Assembly (NCBI GenBank): GCA_026018925.1
Contig: JAKSZU010000002.1
Span: forward strand, 51,201,337-51,265,336
Direction of reading: 5' to 3'
Origin: Tupaia tana
Lineage: Eukaryota > Chordata > Mammalia > Scandentia > Tupaiidae
DNA: 64,000 nucleotides
Shown here: one piece after another, positions 21,620-34,800 of the stretch
Numbering within the stretch: the first letter of the stretch is position 1
Layout: each line of letters begins with the position of its first letter
Notes under the pieces: generated by a model
What the model saw: the letters and a program-made list of their open reading frames with translations, nothing else
The model's database searches: none
What the model was told of the DNA's origin: nothing
Made by a program: the position numbers and the translations under genes

Positions 21620-22729
21620 AATTGGAGAAAAATTATTCTTTATTGAAAAATACCAATAATACTGACAGACTTCAATAGCAATTCACGCTTTCTGGAATAC
21701 AAAGTACTTAATACATTTTTTTCAAACCTGTTTCCATTTCAAACAAAAGTTAGCATCTTTTTAAATTGAATTTGATAATCTGACTAAAAACATGTTCCAG
21801 CTTTATTACTGAAGGAGCTGCACACCTTGAAGGTAGGGCCCACGAGGCAGGCAGAGGCAGAGGGCCAGAACGCACCTGGGCCTGTGCAGCCGTCTACGGC
21901 GGCCTTTCCCATGTGGGTGCTGGACACAGAAACACCGCACAAGTCAGCGCCTCCCATGTCAGCGAAGCTTATGAAACAGTGTGTCAAAAGGTAGCCAGTT
22001 TTTCCTCACAATTTACAGTTTCATTTAAGATTGTTTTTGAGAAAAAATCATTCAGAATGCCACTGTAATTTAATGTCACCAAATAATTCTGCATTTAAAA
22101 AAACTATACTTAAAGAAATGAACTGTTACCATCAAAACAGTCTTTGCTTGGCTGTGAGTAATCTATGCTTTTTTAGATGCAAAAAATAAAAATTAACATG
22201 TATGCAAGTTTAATTGGAAACCACACAAATTACGTAGGTAGGCTCAGATAGTAGCAGTGTTCACTTTTATTACTAATAGCTTAACTGGAACAGCCATCTA
22301 TTCATTCCACCAGCAGGAATAGCAGCACCAAGATCTTCTAAAATTCTTTAGGTATAAAGCTTAGTCATTATCCAAGTCCCGTTCTCTGCATGCTCCAATT
22401 CTTGTTATCTTATTTAACATAAAAGCAACAGGATTTGGAGAGTTACTATTTGCTGTATTAAAACAGTTACACGGCGTCTTGTACTGTCAAAAAGCGAATA
22501 CTGTGAACGGCAGCCCTTCTTCACAGCTCTAAACTCGAAGCTGCCAAGCATTCACTGCCCGTGCCAGCAGTGTGTGTATGTCCACAGTAAAGGAGCAGAG
22601 ACTAAAGGAATCATGGCACAATGGATTTCTGAATTCTTTTATCTACCATTGGTCCTGGGGCTTAGTACCTTCCCCTTGTAGACTATATTTGCTGATCATT
22701 CCAGAATCATCTTTAACGGAGGAAAGGCA
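21620..22729 (-). other. SESN1: SESN1 3' UTR with poly(A) signal
   Basis: About 1.1 kb of AT-rich sequence follows the stop. A minus-strand AATAAA lies at 21639-21644, giving a likely cleavage site near 21620. The tract is free of SINEs, unlike its surroundings, as expected for a 3' UTR under constraint. The exact end is inferred. Confidence 0.65.
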
Positions 22730-22816
22730 TCAGGTCATATAGCGAGTAATGGCTCTCAGAGCATAAAGGAGTTCTGCTTGCATCCTAGCTTCTATAAGAA
22801 GCAGATTAACGTGGAC
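22730..22816 (-). CDS. SESN1: SESN1 coding exon 10, residues 465-492 and stop
   Basis: 87 bp after the acceptor TATATTCAG. Encodes [20 protein letters not shown] then RAITRYMT and TGA (22730-22732). The terminal helix is nearly invariant among sestrins. Confidence 0.96.
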   Translation of the reverse strand, partial: VHVNLLLIEARMQAELLYALRAITRYMT

Positions 22817-25800
22817 CTGAATATAAAGCACAGGAGACGGTTATCCGCATTCATGCTTTTCCGTGCATCTAATAAATATAAACCACAAGTAAGTACGATT
22901 TTCTCTGTACCACTGAAAAATTTTCAAGTACTGAGTTCATTGAAAAGAATACCTATTTCTTAAAAGCTATCTGGTGTTCTTTCTGGGTAGAAAGATGTTT
23001 TGAGCTTTATTTATATTCGATCATCTTTCTCAGAAAATCTAGACAGTGCTTTATCATAATACAAACTTCCCCTGCCAAATCATTGACGAGCTCTTGCAAA
23101 ACAGTCTTCTAGAGGATGACAGCCATGCCATCATTTCTGAAGATGGGCCAGCCAGGCCACCTGCCCCCTCTTCTCTGTCTTCCTTTACTCTCTCCCATAA
23201 TGAGTTCCCTCCCAGGGGGTACCTGAGACAGCTGTCCGGGAATGTTTTCCCTTGGGTTGGTAAGATGATGCAAAGGGGTTGTCATTAGGTTAGCGGGAGA
23301 ACAAGGTCACTGCTAAGTTAGAGTAAGAAGCCACAACAGGAACGTACCTTCTCAGAGTGCTTGAACTGCCTCCAGAAGCTATCATACATTCTTTTGGTAA
23401 CCTTTTCAGGAGTGCAAACAACAGTTTTGATATAAACTTTAAAGCTACGATCCAATAGCTGGTTAATTTCACCATAGTCATAGTCGTCATATCTGTTAAG
23501 ACATAGTGAGAATTACAATATTTCAGTGTGTGGAGTCTGTTTTCCTTTTACAGAAGTATACTCATCGATAGTCGAATGCGACATTCTTTCTCTTTGTAGG
23601 CAGCTTTCCCCAGAAAGTGATAAAGCTTTCCAATATTTAAATTGGAGGTGGCTGAGTAAAGGGAAAAGGAGCAGCGTATTTAGGGAGAGGAACAGAACGT
23701 TTTGTAGCATCCAAGCAAACCATTCCTGAAAGTTGACAATATTAATACTGTAGCATAAGTAGCACCAAGCAACAGTGAGTATTTATAATCACGAACGAGC
23801 AACCACACTGGGAGGAACCAATTCTAAAAACTGGGCTTACGAGTATTGCTGAAATGAAACGAATCACAGCAGTAGTATGACATGATACATACATTGTAAT
23901 TCACATGTGTAAATTTGAAAAAGAAAATTATTTTACATTTCCTAGAGTTTCTGGGGTCATGAGAAAAAAAGGGTGAAAAGGGAGGGGTGGCCTCTATATG
24001 GCCTGTGTTTATACTTAGCTGAGGAGACGCGGTCACATGCCGCAGTGTCAGCCCTGCCGCACTAGGTGACGGACTCCAGATCAACACAGACATGGAAGCC
24101 TGCTACTGGGCTTTCAGCGGAAAAGGAAAAAGGTTCTCATGAAGCTGGTCCTGTGCTGTTCAGAAGCTAAAGCCAACCGCCTGTCACTGATCGGTAGGAA
24201 ATTAGTTTAAAATTGGTCAGGTGTGGGGACCAGCAGTTAGCGTAATGGTTATGTCGCTGGACTCCCACGTAGTCGACCGTGGTTCGAGTCCCGGACCCGG
24301 TGGCTTAAACTCACGCCGGGTGCGTGTGCATGTGTGCCCAAGATCCCGAGAGGAGAATGGAGGAGAAGGGATTGCGGCGTGGCCATCCCCCCTGGGGGGT
24401 GATTTCTCGCTTTCTATCTCTCTGTCTCTCTCTGTCTGTCTGGCGAGTGCATGCGCCCTATAGCAAAAACCTCTCCAAAAAAAGAAAAAAAAAAAATTGG
24501 TCAGGTGTGCCTTAAATGACCAGAGGCAATGACAGAACGATGCCAAGAGAAAGCACTGCAGCACGCAGTCTGTGTGCACGTGTGAGGGGTGGCGTAGGAT
24601 GGCTGCATTTTCTATAAAACACCACGTGGCCAAATACCAACCAGTAAAGACAGGAGACTTTTGTTTTGGTGAAGTATGTGTGTGTGTGGGGGGTACACTT
24701 CAAAAGGAGCGTGAGAACAGCCAGAGGGGCAAAGTAAGGGTACGGAGTGCCGAGAAGGTAGAGACATTCGACGACGAACTTGGCCTCCTTCATCCATGTT
24801 CTAGGACCAGCTTGCCTCTCTCCTTTTCCCTGGGGGCACCTGTCATTCAACTTGATAAGTGTCCCTAACTCTCCTTGCTTCCTAGCTAGGAGAAAGGGAA
24901 AAATTAAGCTGTGAGAAAGTGGTTCTTTGAAGCACACGGATAACCTACCAGGGAAGGGATGACTGTGTTTATGTTGTGTGTGTGTGTACTCTAGGCACCC
25001 AAGAATTCAGCACAGAACAAGATCTCTGTAAGAAAACGAACCTACCGTATTCCAAACATGCAGTGAATATAGTTCCAAATAGCCCGTCTTAGCATTGAGG
25101 TATCGACATCTTTGTGCATTGCCATCGTGTTGTAAGTAAGATTGTAAGCAATGTGAAATTTTTCATCAATCAGCTGTCCCACATCTGGATAAAGGCGATT
25201 TACCAAAGAATAACCATGATCTTCCCAGCAATAGTCCTAATACAGAGAGTAGAACAAATGTGACTAAACACAGCCAAGTGTGGTTCCAAGTCTGCAGCTC
25301 CGCAGTGCAGGGTTACTGGCCTGATGTTTTCAGTTCCCATACTGCAACATGCGAAATGTTTTGTAACTCACTGAATTTCAAAACCAATGAAGTCTCTTTC
25401 CCTTCTACATAAGCCACTGTTTTGCAGCTTTATTTCCTTGTCTCTCAGCCCCCTAGAGGCAACCCATCTCGGCAATCCCCACTCCTTTTCCATCACTGTA
25501 GCCATTCATATAATTCTAAATTTTGTGAATTTTTAATTGAACACACTTATCACTTCCTCCTCCTCCTCCTGCCTTCCTTCTGACTTTCAGCCCTGTTAAC
25601 CACATTTCCCAATTAAGTTTTCATCCTTTTCACTTCAAGCTCTTACTTCTATGTTTCTCCCATATTTATTTTCCTGAAACTCCTCTTTGACATTATTGTC
25701 ATTACTCTAGTCAAAACCGACAATCTGTGTACTGCACTATGAACTGCTTTAGCATTTAAAGGACACTTGACCGGTTTTACATCGATCTGTCACTAACAAC

Positions 25801-28800
25801 TGGAGGAATCCTGGCTGGAAGCTCTCGCTCTGTCCCTCAACCTCAGCTCAGTTACTGCCTACAGTCTCTTCTTACAATGCCCTTGATTTTTGGCCACTGA
25901 ATCAAACCTCCCTCCATAACATTTCCATCCACACAATTTCAATTTGTAATATATTTCAGGACACAGTTTATCTCTTCCTTGTGTCTAAACTTTGTCCCTT
26001 TGAAAAATAGCTTAGTGTGCTGAATAAAGGGAAATCTATGGGTCTCAAATATCTGTTACGTAAATGTAACAATTGGAAAGTTGGGAACATCGACTCAGTT
26101 GAATTAAATACTTAAATTGTTTACAAAACAAATTATTTAAGACATAGATTTAAACTACAGTATGATTATACTGATGAACTGGAAATAGTCTTACCAGAAT
26201 AGAGTATGGAATAAATATTTAGTATTTAATTGGCAACTCAACTTTTATTCTGGAACTAGAAGTCATACCTCCTTGCAATATTGCTGGCAAAGCACTCACT
26301 TAACATAATTCTCAAGTCTATTGGGTGGTTGGAAAAGTCTTGATGTATTTTTCTATGCAAAAATGCGTCATGACTTTTTCTTTTTTCTTTTTTTTTTTGG
26401 AGAGGTTTTTGCTATAGGGCGTGTGCGCTCCCCAGACAGAGACAGAAAGCGAGAAATCACCCCCCAGGGGGGATGGCCATGCCACAGTCCCTTCTCCTCC
26501 ATTCTCCTCTCGGGATCTTGAGCATGCATGCACGCACACGTGCCCGGCGTGAGTTTTAAGCCACCAGGTCCGGGACGCAAACCGCGGTCAACTACATGGG
26601 AGTCCAGCGACATAGCTATTACGCTAACTGCTGGTCCCTGTCATGACTTTTCTGATGACTCAATAGGTGCCTCTTTCTTAAGAGAAAGACCTAGGATTAA
26701 GACCTATTTTCTTCTTTTTTGGACAGGCTCTCACCATGTGTGGCACTTTCACACAGGGTCTGGCTGTTCCATACTGGCCACAAGCTCATGATCCTCCTAG
26801 CTCAGCCTCTGGGTAGCTGGGACTATTCTGTGCCTGACTTTTTACAATGGGCCAGGGAGCAAACCTGGGCCTTAGTCTGCCAGTAGCAGTGTCTACCAGA
26901 GTGTGCTACCTTGACTGGATCCAGATTGAGACATTCCTAATCAATCATGTGCATACTGCAAGGTGTAATTTTTACCTGAACGCGAAATGTTGGAACATGC
27001 ATCCCATGTCTAGAGAAATCCTTATAGCCATAACTAGTATCCTCAAAGTGACGAGATACATCTCTTGCTGGTGAAACTTCCTCGTCATCTGAAATAATTA
27101 AAAAGTCACTGAAAGCTTCCCCCAAAATAGACTAGTTAACAAGTAAAACTAGTAATCAGTATCAACCAAAGTAAAGTGTTAAAACTCCAGAAAAACATAG
27201 TTTATGGGCCAGCGTGTGGTGGTTAAGGTAGCTGGATCCCACACGGCCAACTGTGTGGTTCAAATCCTGGACCTGGCAGCCTGGAAAACATGCTTTATGT
27301 GTGCATGCCCAAATCCCAAGAGGAGAACGAAGCAGAAGGGATTGAGGCCTAGCCATCACCCGGTGGTGTTGGTGGGGGTGCTTTCTCACTTTCTCTGCCT
27401 GGCAAGCACACACGCCCTATAGTAAAAATTTTTAAACAGTAGTGCGTACGACTTATGAACATCTTTCAGGGTAACATTTAGGGTGATAACAACTATTAAA
27501 ATTAGCTATGCTCTAAAATTTAGCACTTAAAGACTAGTTGATTACTAACGTTACATAAAAGGTATCAAAGAAAGGACTTGTGAGTCAATATATTTACAAG
27601 GTTTTCTGCACTGGGCCTAAGCCTTTCTATTGATAAAATATGTCTAGGAGTTGATATTATTGTTTCAAATAAGTACTGTATAATATGACATCCATACATT
27701 CAGGCAGATAGAAACACAGACTGCCTTGATAAAAAAACAAGCTAACCCCCAATCTCTACAAGTTTGATTTTTTTCTTTGCTATTAAGAAACTTGGTGCTT
27801 TTAACATTTATACTCCCTGCCCCCCCAACCATTACTGTCAAAATAATTTAAACATTTAGCTTTTTCCCACAAATCATTGTTGTTTATGATAGAGCACATG
27901 TGTGTGTGTAAGAAAGAGACAGAGAAGCTCCTTCCACAGTGGCTGGCCCGGCTAGAATCCCATTTCTATGACTGTGCATACGTGCCGACTAGGCCGGGAT
28001 TCAAACCACGGTCAGCATGTATCTTCATTCCTGAGGTCTGGTATGCTACCAACTGTGCACAGAGGCTGGGTCCACAGATCACAGCATTTTAAAATCACAG
28101 GTCTCAACGAGCTCAATTTCCTCATGTCAGTGAAGAGAATAAAAGAAGACACTCATACGTTAACCTTTGTGAACTTGAGTAAATTACTTGCTTTAAAAGT
28201 CATTTGTATATATGAATACCTATCATAGCCTCTCTAAAGTTCGGTTTGTAATAAAAATGATATGTCCAGCGACATGGTTGCTCTTACCTGAAGAGAAGAC
28301 AAACATACTCTCTCTCTTTTCCATTTCGAAACGAGAAGCCATCTCTTCCTGACTTGCCTCCTCTTCATCTCGACATTCCTGTAACTGTCTCATCTTTTCC
28401 ATGAGGGCTTCGACCTCAAAGAAGGAATCACTTACCTGAAAAGAAAATATAATTAATGTTACTATGCAGAAACAAGGAAATTCATCATCAACTTTATTAA
28501 GTCTGTCTCATAAGAATTTGTATCTTAACAGAATATAGGAAAAATAAATTTAAAAAATTGTAATGCACATGAATGAATCAAAAACTAAATTATTTTAATT
28601 AGGCATACAGATAGGCAGATTTTAAAATGTTAAGAGCAAACTGATTTTAAGAATATTCTAATGTTTTGGGACCAGCAGTTAGCATAATGGCTATGTCGCT
28701 GGACTCCCACATAGTCGACCACGGTTCGAGTCCTGGACCTGGTGGCTTAAACTCACGCTGGGCGCGTGTGCGTACGTGCCCAAGATCCCGAGAGGAGAAT

Positions 28801-31800
28801 GGAGGAGAAGGGATTGCGGCGTGGCCATCCCCTCTGGGGGGTGATTTCCTGCTTTCTGTCTCTCTGTCTCTCTCTGTCTGGCGAGCGCACGCACCCTATA
28901 GCAAAAACCTCTCAAAAAAAAAGAGAATATTCTAATGTTTTTACCTTACAAACTTAGTAATAATGTTATCACTATCCATGCTGTTTTAAAAATTTAACAC
29001 TACTTGCCAACTTTAGATAGAACTGAATAAAAGTTAACTTCTTGCTAGCCAATTAAAGAAGATACACAAAGTATAACTGGTGTTGCATAAACTGCACACT
29101 GGGCATAATGTCAACATATCTATAATTTAAAAAAAGCTTGAGCCAGCTGGTGGGATAGTGGTGAAGGCAGCTGGATCCCACATGGTTGACCATGTGGTTT
29201 GAGTCCTGAGTTGGCTTAAAAAAAAAAAAAAAAAAAGTTGTGTGTAGCTGCATGCATGCCCCAAATCCTGAAGAATGAGAGAGAGGGAGGGGGCGCTGAC
29301 AGGTGGCATGGTGGCTAAGGGCACTGGACTTCCACATGGCCGACTACGATTTGAGTCCCGACCTGGCAGCTTGCTTTCTCACTTTCCCTCTCTCTCTCTC
29401 TGTTCCTCTCTGGTAAAAACTGAAATAAATAAACAAGTAAAGTTAAAATAAAAAATAATTCTTAAAAAAAAAAAAGAGAGAGATGGAGACGGAATTGAAG
29501 CATGGCTCTTCCTCATGGTGGGGAGCATGCTTTCTCTCTTTCTCTACTTCCAGTGAGCACATGTGCCCTCTGGCAAATTACAAAAGGAATAAATAAATTA
29601 GTAATCAACTCTATTTATACAACTTGCAAACGAGACTGAAACATGTCTTCACATGGCTGGAGTTGGCCACCTGATAGCTATAAATGGGGCTGGCAGCTCA
29701 GCTGTCACTTGTTGGGATGACTACAGTAGTGTCACATCTGTAACGACACTTCTGACATATAAGGGCTGGCTGGCCACAGTGGTCTGAAACTAGTCGAACC
29801 ATTTACATTTCTATATCCTACTGTATTCTTAGTATAAAAGCTGGATCAATTCTGTGGAATTTATCTTATAAAATGGATATAGAAGAAGTGTTAAAATCTC
29901 AGATCTCAATATTCAAATACAAATTAATGTTTCTCCCCTTACAAATTTAAATTCTTTTGACAAGAAAATTAAGATCTTTTATCTTCCACTCTTTTTGTGG
30001 CATCCACCCACTGATCCTTCAGCATTCGCTTACACACTTAACCCTTAGCAGCCTACAGTCAATTCCACACCCCTCAATTAATGCCACACAGTGCCCTGCT
30101 CTCCCCCTTCAGAGGGATTACCAATTTGTAATTTCTATTTGCATTATATTGATTTAACACCTGCTTCCCAGACCAAACCTTCATGAGGGTAGGGGACCTG
30201 TCTGTCTAGTTTACTAGTATATATCCAGAGTCTAGCACAGTACCTGGCATATAGTAGATATTCAAAAAATACTTGTTGCAGAATGACAGGATAACTCTCA
30301 ACAACCTATATTGCAACTGCTTCATATTCTCACATGATCTGAACAGTTACACCAACATACCCTGTGCTAGGTTCTTTGTCTAAAAATTTCATAATAGAAA
30401 GTGGTCCTATGGGGCCAGGTGGTGTAGCAGTTAAGGTACTAGACTCCCACATGGCTGACCGCAGACTGAGTCCTGGACCTAGTAGCTTGAAACCCACACT
30501 GGACGTGTGTGTGTGCCCAGAATCCCAGGAGAAATAGAGAGGGGACTGTGGTATGACCATCCCCTCTTGAGGGTGATCTCTCTCTTTCTCTCCAGGGAGC
30601 GCATGTGCCCTAGAGCAAAATTCTCACCAAAAAAAAAAAAAAAGGGGGAGGTTCCTATAATGGCATTAAAAATTCTCCTGGGGGGCCAGCAGGTAGCATG
30701 GTGGTAAAGGCACTGGACATGGTTTAAGTCCTGGACCTAGCGGCTTGCTTTCTCACTAACCCCCTGCCCCCTGGTCTCTCTCTGGTGAGTGCATATGTCC
30801 TATAGCAAATTAAAAATAATAAATCTCTTAAAAAAATTCTCGTACATACATTACCAAAGTTATTTCTGAGACAGAGTCAGCAAGGAAAAAAAGGACTGTA
30901 AAGGATCAGGTTGTTTAACAAAATGACTAAACGTTTCAAACAACACAAAGTCTCTTTCAATTCTCATGATCCCTCATATTAGTTTGCCTATTTTTCGCTA
31001 AGAAAGAGCTCAACTTTTTAAAAAGAATTATTTAATTCCATTTGTTGTTATTCTAATTTCACCAGACACAGAGGGAAAAGTGAAAAAGCAAGCTGCCAGG
31101 TCCAAGACTTGAACCAGTCAGCCATGTGGGAATCCAGCACCTTATTCACCATGCTACCTGCTGGTCCCAGAAGTATTAGGAAAGACAATTTTTAAAATAT
31201 ATATATATTTAATAATTATTTTATTTAACTTTATTTACTTAATTTGACCAGACAGGGATAGAGTGAGAGAAAGAGAGTGAGAAAGCAAGCCGCCAGGTCT
31301 GGAACTTGAGTCCAGCGTCATTAACCACCATGCCACCTGCCGACCCCAGAAAAGACAATTCTTTTTTTTTTTTTTTTGGAGAGGTTTTTGCTATAGGGCG
31401 TCTGTGCTTGCCAGACAGAGAGAGACAGAGAGATAGAAAGCGAGAAATCACCCCCCAGAGGGGATGGCCACGCCGCAATCCCTTCTCCTCCATTCTCCTC
31501 TCGGGATCTTGGGCACGCATGCACACGTGCCTGGCGTGAATTTTAAGCCACCGGGTCTGGGACTCGAACTGCGGTTGACTACATAGGAGTCCAGCGACAT
31601 AGCCATTACGCTAACTGCTGATCCCAAGACAATTCTTGATGCATTATATTGAAATAACAGAACAAGGAGAAAGTAGGTTTTTTTTTTTTTTTTTTTTTTT
31701 TGCTTCTAGATTAATCTGAAGTTATTAGTGATAAAACATTAAGGAATCTTATTAAAATGTTAATACCAAATAAAATTATTTTAAAAGTTTGCTTTCTATT

Positions 31801-34800
31801 TGTATGTGAAGAACTGAGTCAGGTATCAGATAATGCATCTGAAGAATGAGCTCAGTCACACCCACTTCCAAATGCCATCAGTGTGGGCTATAAATACCTT
31901 CTTAAGTATTCCACTTAACACCTGGGAATAGGGAACTTACCTACTAGAGAAATAAATCCTCTTCTTCACTATTAGCTCTTGTAATAGCTGGGTAACTAGA
32001 AGCAATCAAGCAATTTTTCTTGAGCCTTATACTAAACCACTGGTAGGGAAGGACAGGAATCTGACTCCTAGTATCTTAGCAAATAGCTACTCTCTCTCAG
32101 CCCCTCTCATAACCCCTGGCTCTGAGAAAGGATCACTGGCCACATGCAGATCTATAGCATGAGCCATGGAGCTCAACGGAAGGGGAGACACACAGTGGTG
32201 GGCCCTGTCAGCACAGCACTGTGATCCATCTTGGGAAGTAATTCTCCTTCATGTGTAACTTCGCCGTATGTAAATACTACTTTATTCATCACCTGACAAA
32301 TACCAAGTGCTGCACTAGGCATTTCACATCTCTAGAGACATTTCATTTAAACCTCACAATGACTTCCTTTTTTTTTTTTTTTGGAGAGGTTTCACTATAG
32401 GGCGCGTGCACTCGCCAGACAGACAGAGAGAGACATAGAGACAGAAAGCGAGAAATCACCCCCCGGGAGGATGGTCATGCCACAATCCCTTCTCCTCCAT
32501 TCTCCTCTCAGGATCTTGGGCACATACACACACGTGCCCGGCGTGAGTTTTAAACCACCGGGTCCGGGACGCGAACCGCGGTCGACTACTTGGGAGTCCA
32601 GCGACATAGCCATGTACGCTAACTGCTGGTTCCCTCACAATGACTTCCTGATTTACCTCTACTTAGAAGTGAAAAAGGCTGAGGTTCAGAAATGTTTGAT
32701 AATTTGCCCAAAGTCAAATGTTTAAGTTAAGGGCAATTCAACTTGTCCAAATGTGTTTCAAAGAAATAATGCAACTGAGAAAATGTGTGCAAAGCATTCA
32801 GATGGCTATGATGCGGTTTCTGTGATTGCTCTCTCTCTCATAAATGCAGGATCCATGCACTTGTCAAGAGTCAGAGAGAGGGAAAAGCATTCCCCAGTGG
32901 TCACACTGCAATCCTTTCTCTTCCATTTTTCATCCCCCTGGGACTCAGGGCACACAGGACTAGCATGGGTTTAAAGCCATGAGGGCTGGAATTTGAACCA
33001 CAGTCAGCCATGCAGTGTGGGATCCTTAATCACTATGCTATGGGCTGGTCCCTGGGAGTTGTGGTTTTTTTTAAATTTTTTTTTAAATAGCCGGAGGGCA
33101 TGTGTGCTCACCAGTGACAGAGAAAGCAAGCTACCCCCAAATGAAATGTGGTCACACTGCAATTCCTTCTCTTCCATATTTCCATCCTATTGGGATTTGG
33201 GGCATTTACACATACCTAGCAAGTTTTCCAAGCCTCTGGGGCTGAGATTTAAACTACAGTCAGTTGTATGGGATATTAGGCTATGGGGTCAGATCTTTTA
33301 AAAATTTTTTTTAGTCAATTAATTTTTTGGAGACAGGATCTTGCTATGTTGCCCAGACTACCCTTGAACTTGTGATCATCCTGTTTAGCCTCCTGAAAAG
33401 CTGGGATTACAGGTGTGCATCACCTTGCCAGGCAAAAAAGAATTTTAAGGAAAGAAATTTCCAGGTCAAAGCTCGTTAAATCTTCTAAAAGATGAACAGT
33501 TATGAAGCCAGCCTGTTTCTTTTGCACAAAGGGGAAGAAAAGGATGTGATTGGCACCAGAAAGCCTGCACCACCAGGCCACACTATTTTCAGGCTTCTCT
33601 CATCTCACTGCAGCAGTTATTCAGTATTAGCATCTGATGGGGCACATGCTGTTGGATCTTGATGCTAAAATTACTTGAGACACTTGAGAGAGTCTTGTAA
33701 CCTTGCATAGCCCCTGACTAGTGATGGACATTTGAAGGCAGTCAAATCCTTACCAAATGAATAGCCATGGGGCCTAAGATCTCTATAGACTTAATTGGGC
33801 AGATTTTCTAAAAAGTCAAATGAACTAATATAACAGCAATTATTGTGATTAGTCTTATGACAATCCCATCATAAATGTAAGTTGGATATCCCCAACTAAA
33901 AAATCTGAAATCCTCCAAAATCTGAAACGTTGAGCACTAATATGATATTAAAAGCAAAAATTTCCATACCTCATGTCATGTGATGGGTCTCAGTCTAAAT
34001 ACAAGTTCATAACACTGTATTCAGTATCCCCAGGGGAGAAAAGACCCTCCCAGCCCCCTTCAGCGGTGAGCTATCTTTTCTATGCTCCAATTCTCCCATG
34101 TAAGCACAGCCACAAAGGGTTTCCTGCACAAAACATTACTACTGTGTAAAAATTACCTTCAGGCTATCGGATGTATATAAAACATGCATGAATGTCATGG
34201 TTGAACTCGGGTCCCATCCTTAAATGATCTCCTTGTGTACATACAAATATCCTCAAATCTGAAAACATACAAAATCTGAAACACTTCCAGACTCAACCAT
34301 CTCAGGTAAGGACTACTCGGCCTGTAACAAACTTACCGAAACATTTCCTGCTGAGTTGACCTGTGTGTCATCCACACTGTGATTGCCATTCGTAATGTCA
34401 CAGATGCAGTAATTACTAACAGAAGGAGGTCGGAACGTGTGGCCACCATCACAATGAATTTCTGGACTGATTCCACAGCCAAACGTGAATGAGGCAAGAG
34501 AATGATAGTGTGTGAGCAGAACTACTGCATGTACCAATTCTGCAAGGGACCAGCTGTGCTCTTCAGCTTTTAAAAGTCCCTGAAGGGGGGAAAAAACAAA
34601 TTTTTTACTTGGGTGTGGTGTTGGTGAAAGTATACAGTTCATCTTAGTATTTAATGTACTGAAAACAAGATTAGTCATCATTCAAAGCATAACGAAAAAT
34701 TATAATCTGAAACATGCTGAACCCAGAACTTGCTAATTTTTAGGAATATACATTGACAAATAGAGCTTAACATAATATGTTAATAACAGTTGTATTGGAA

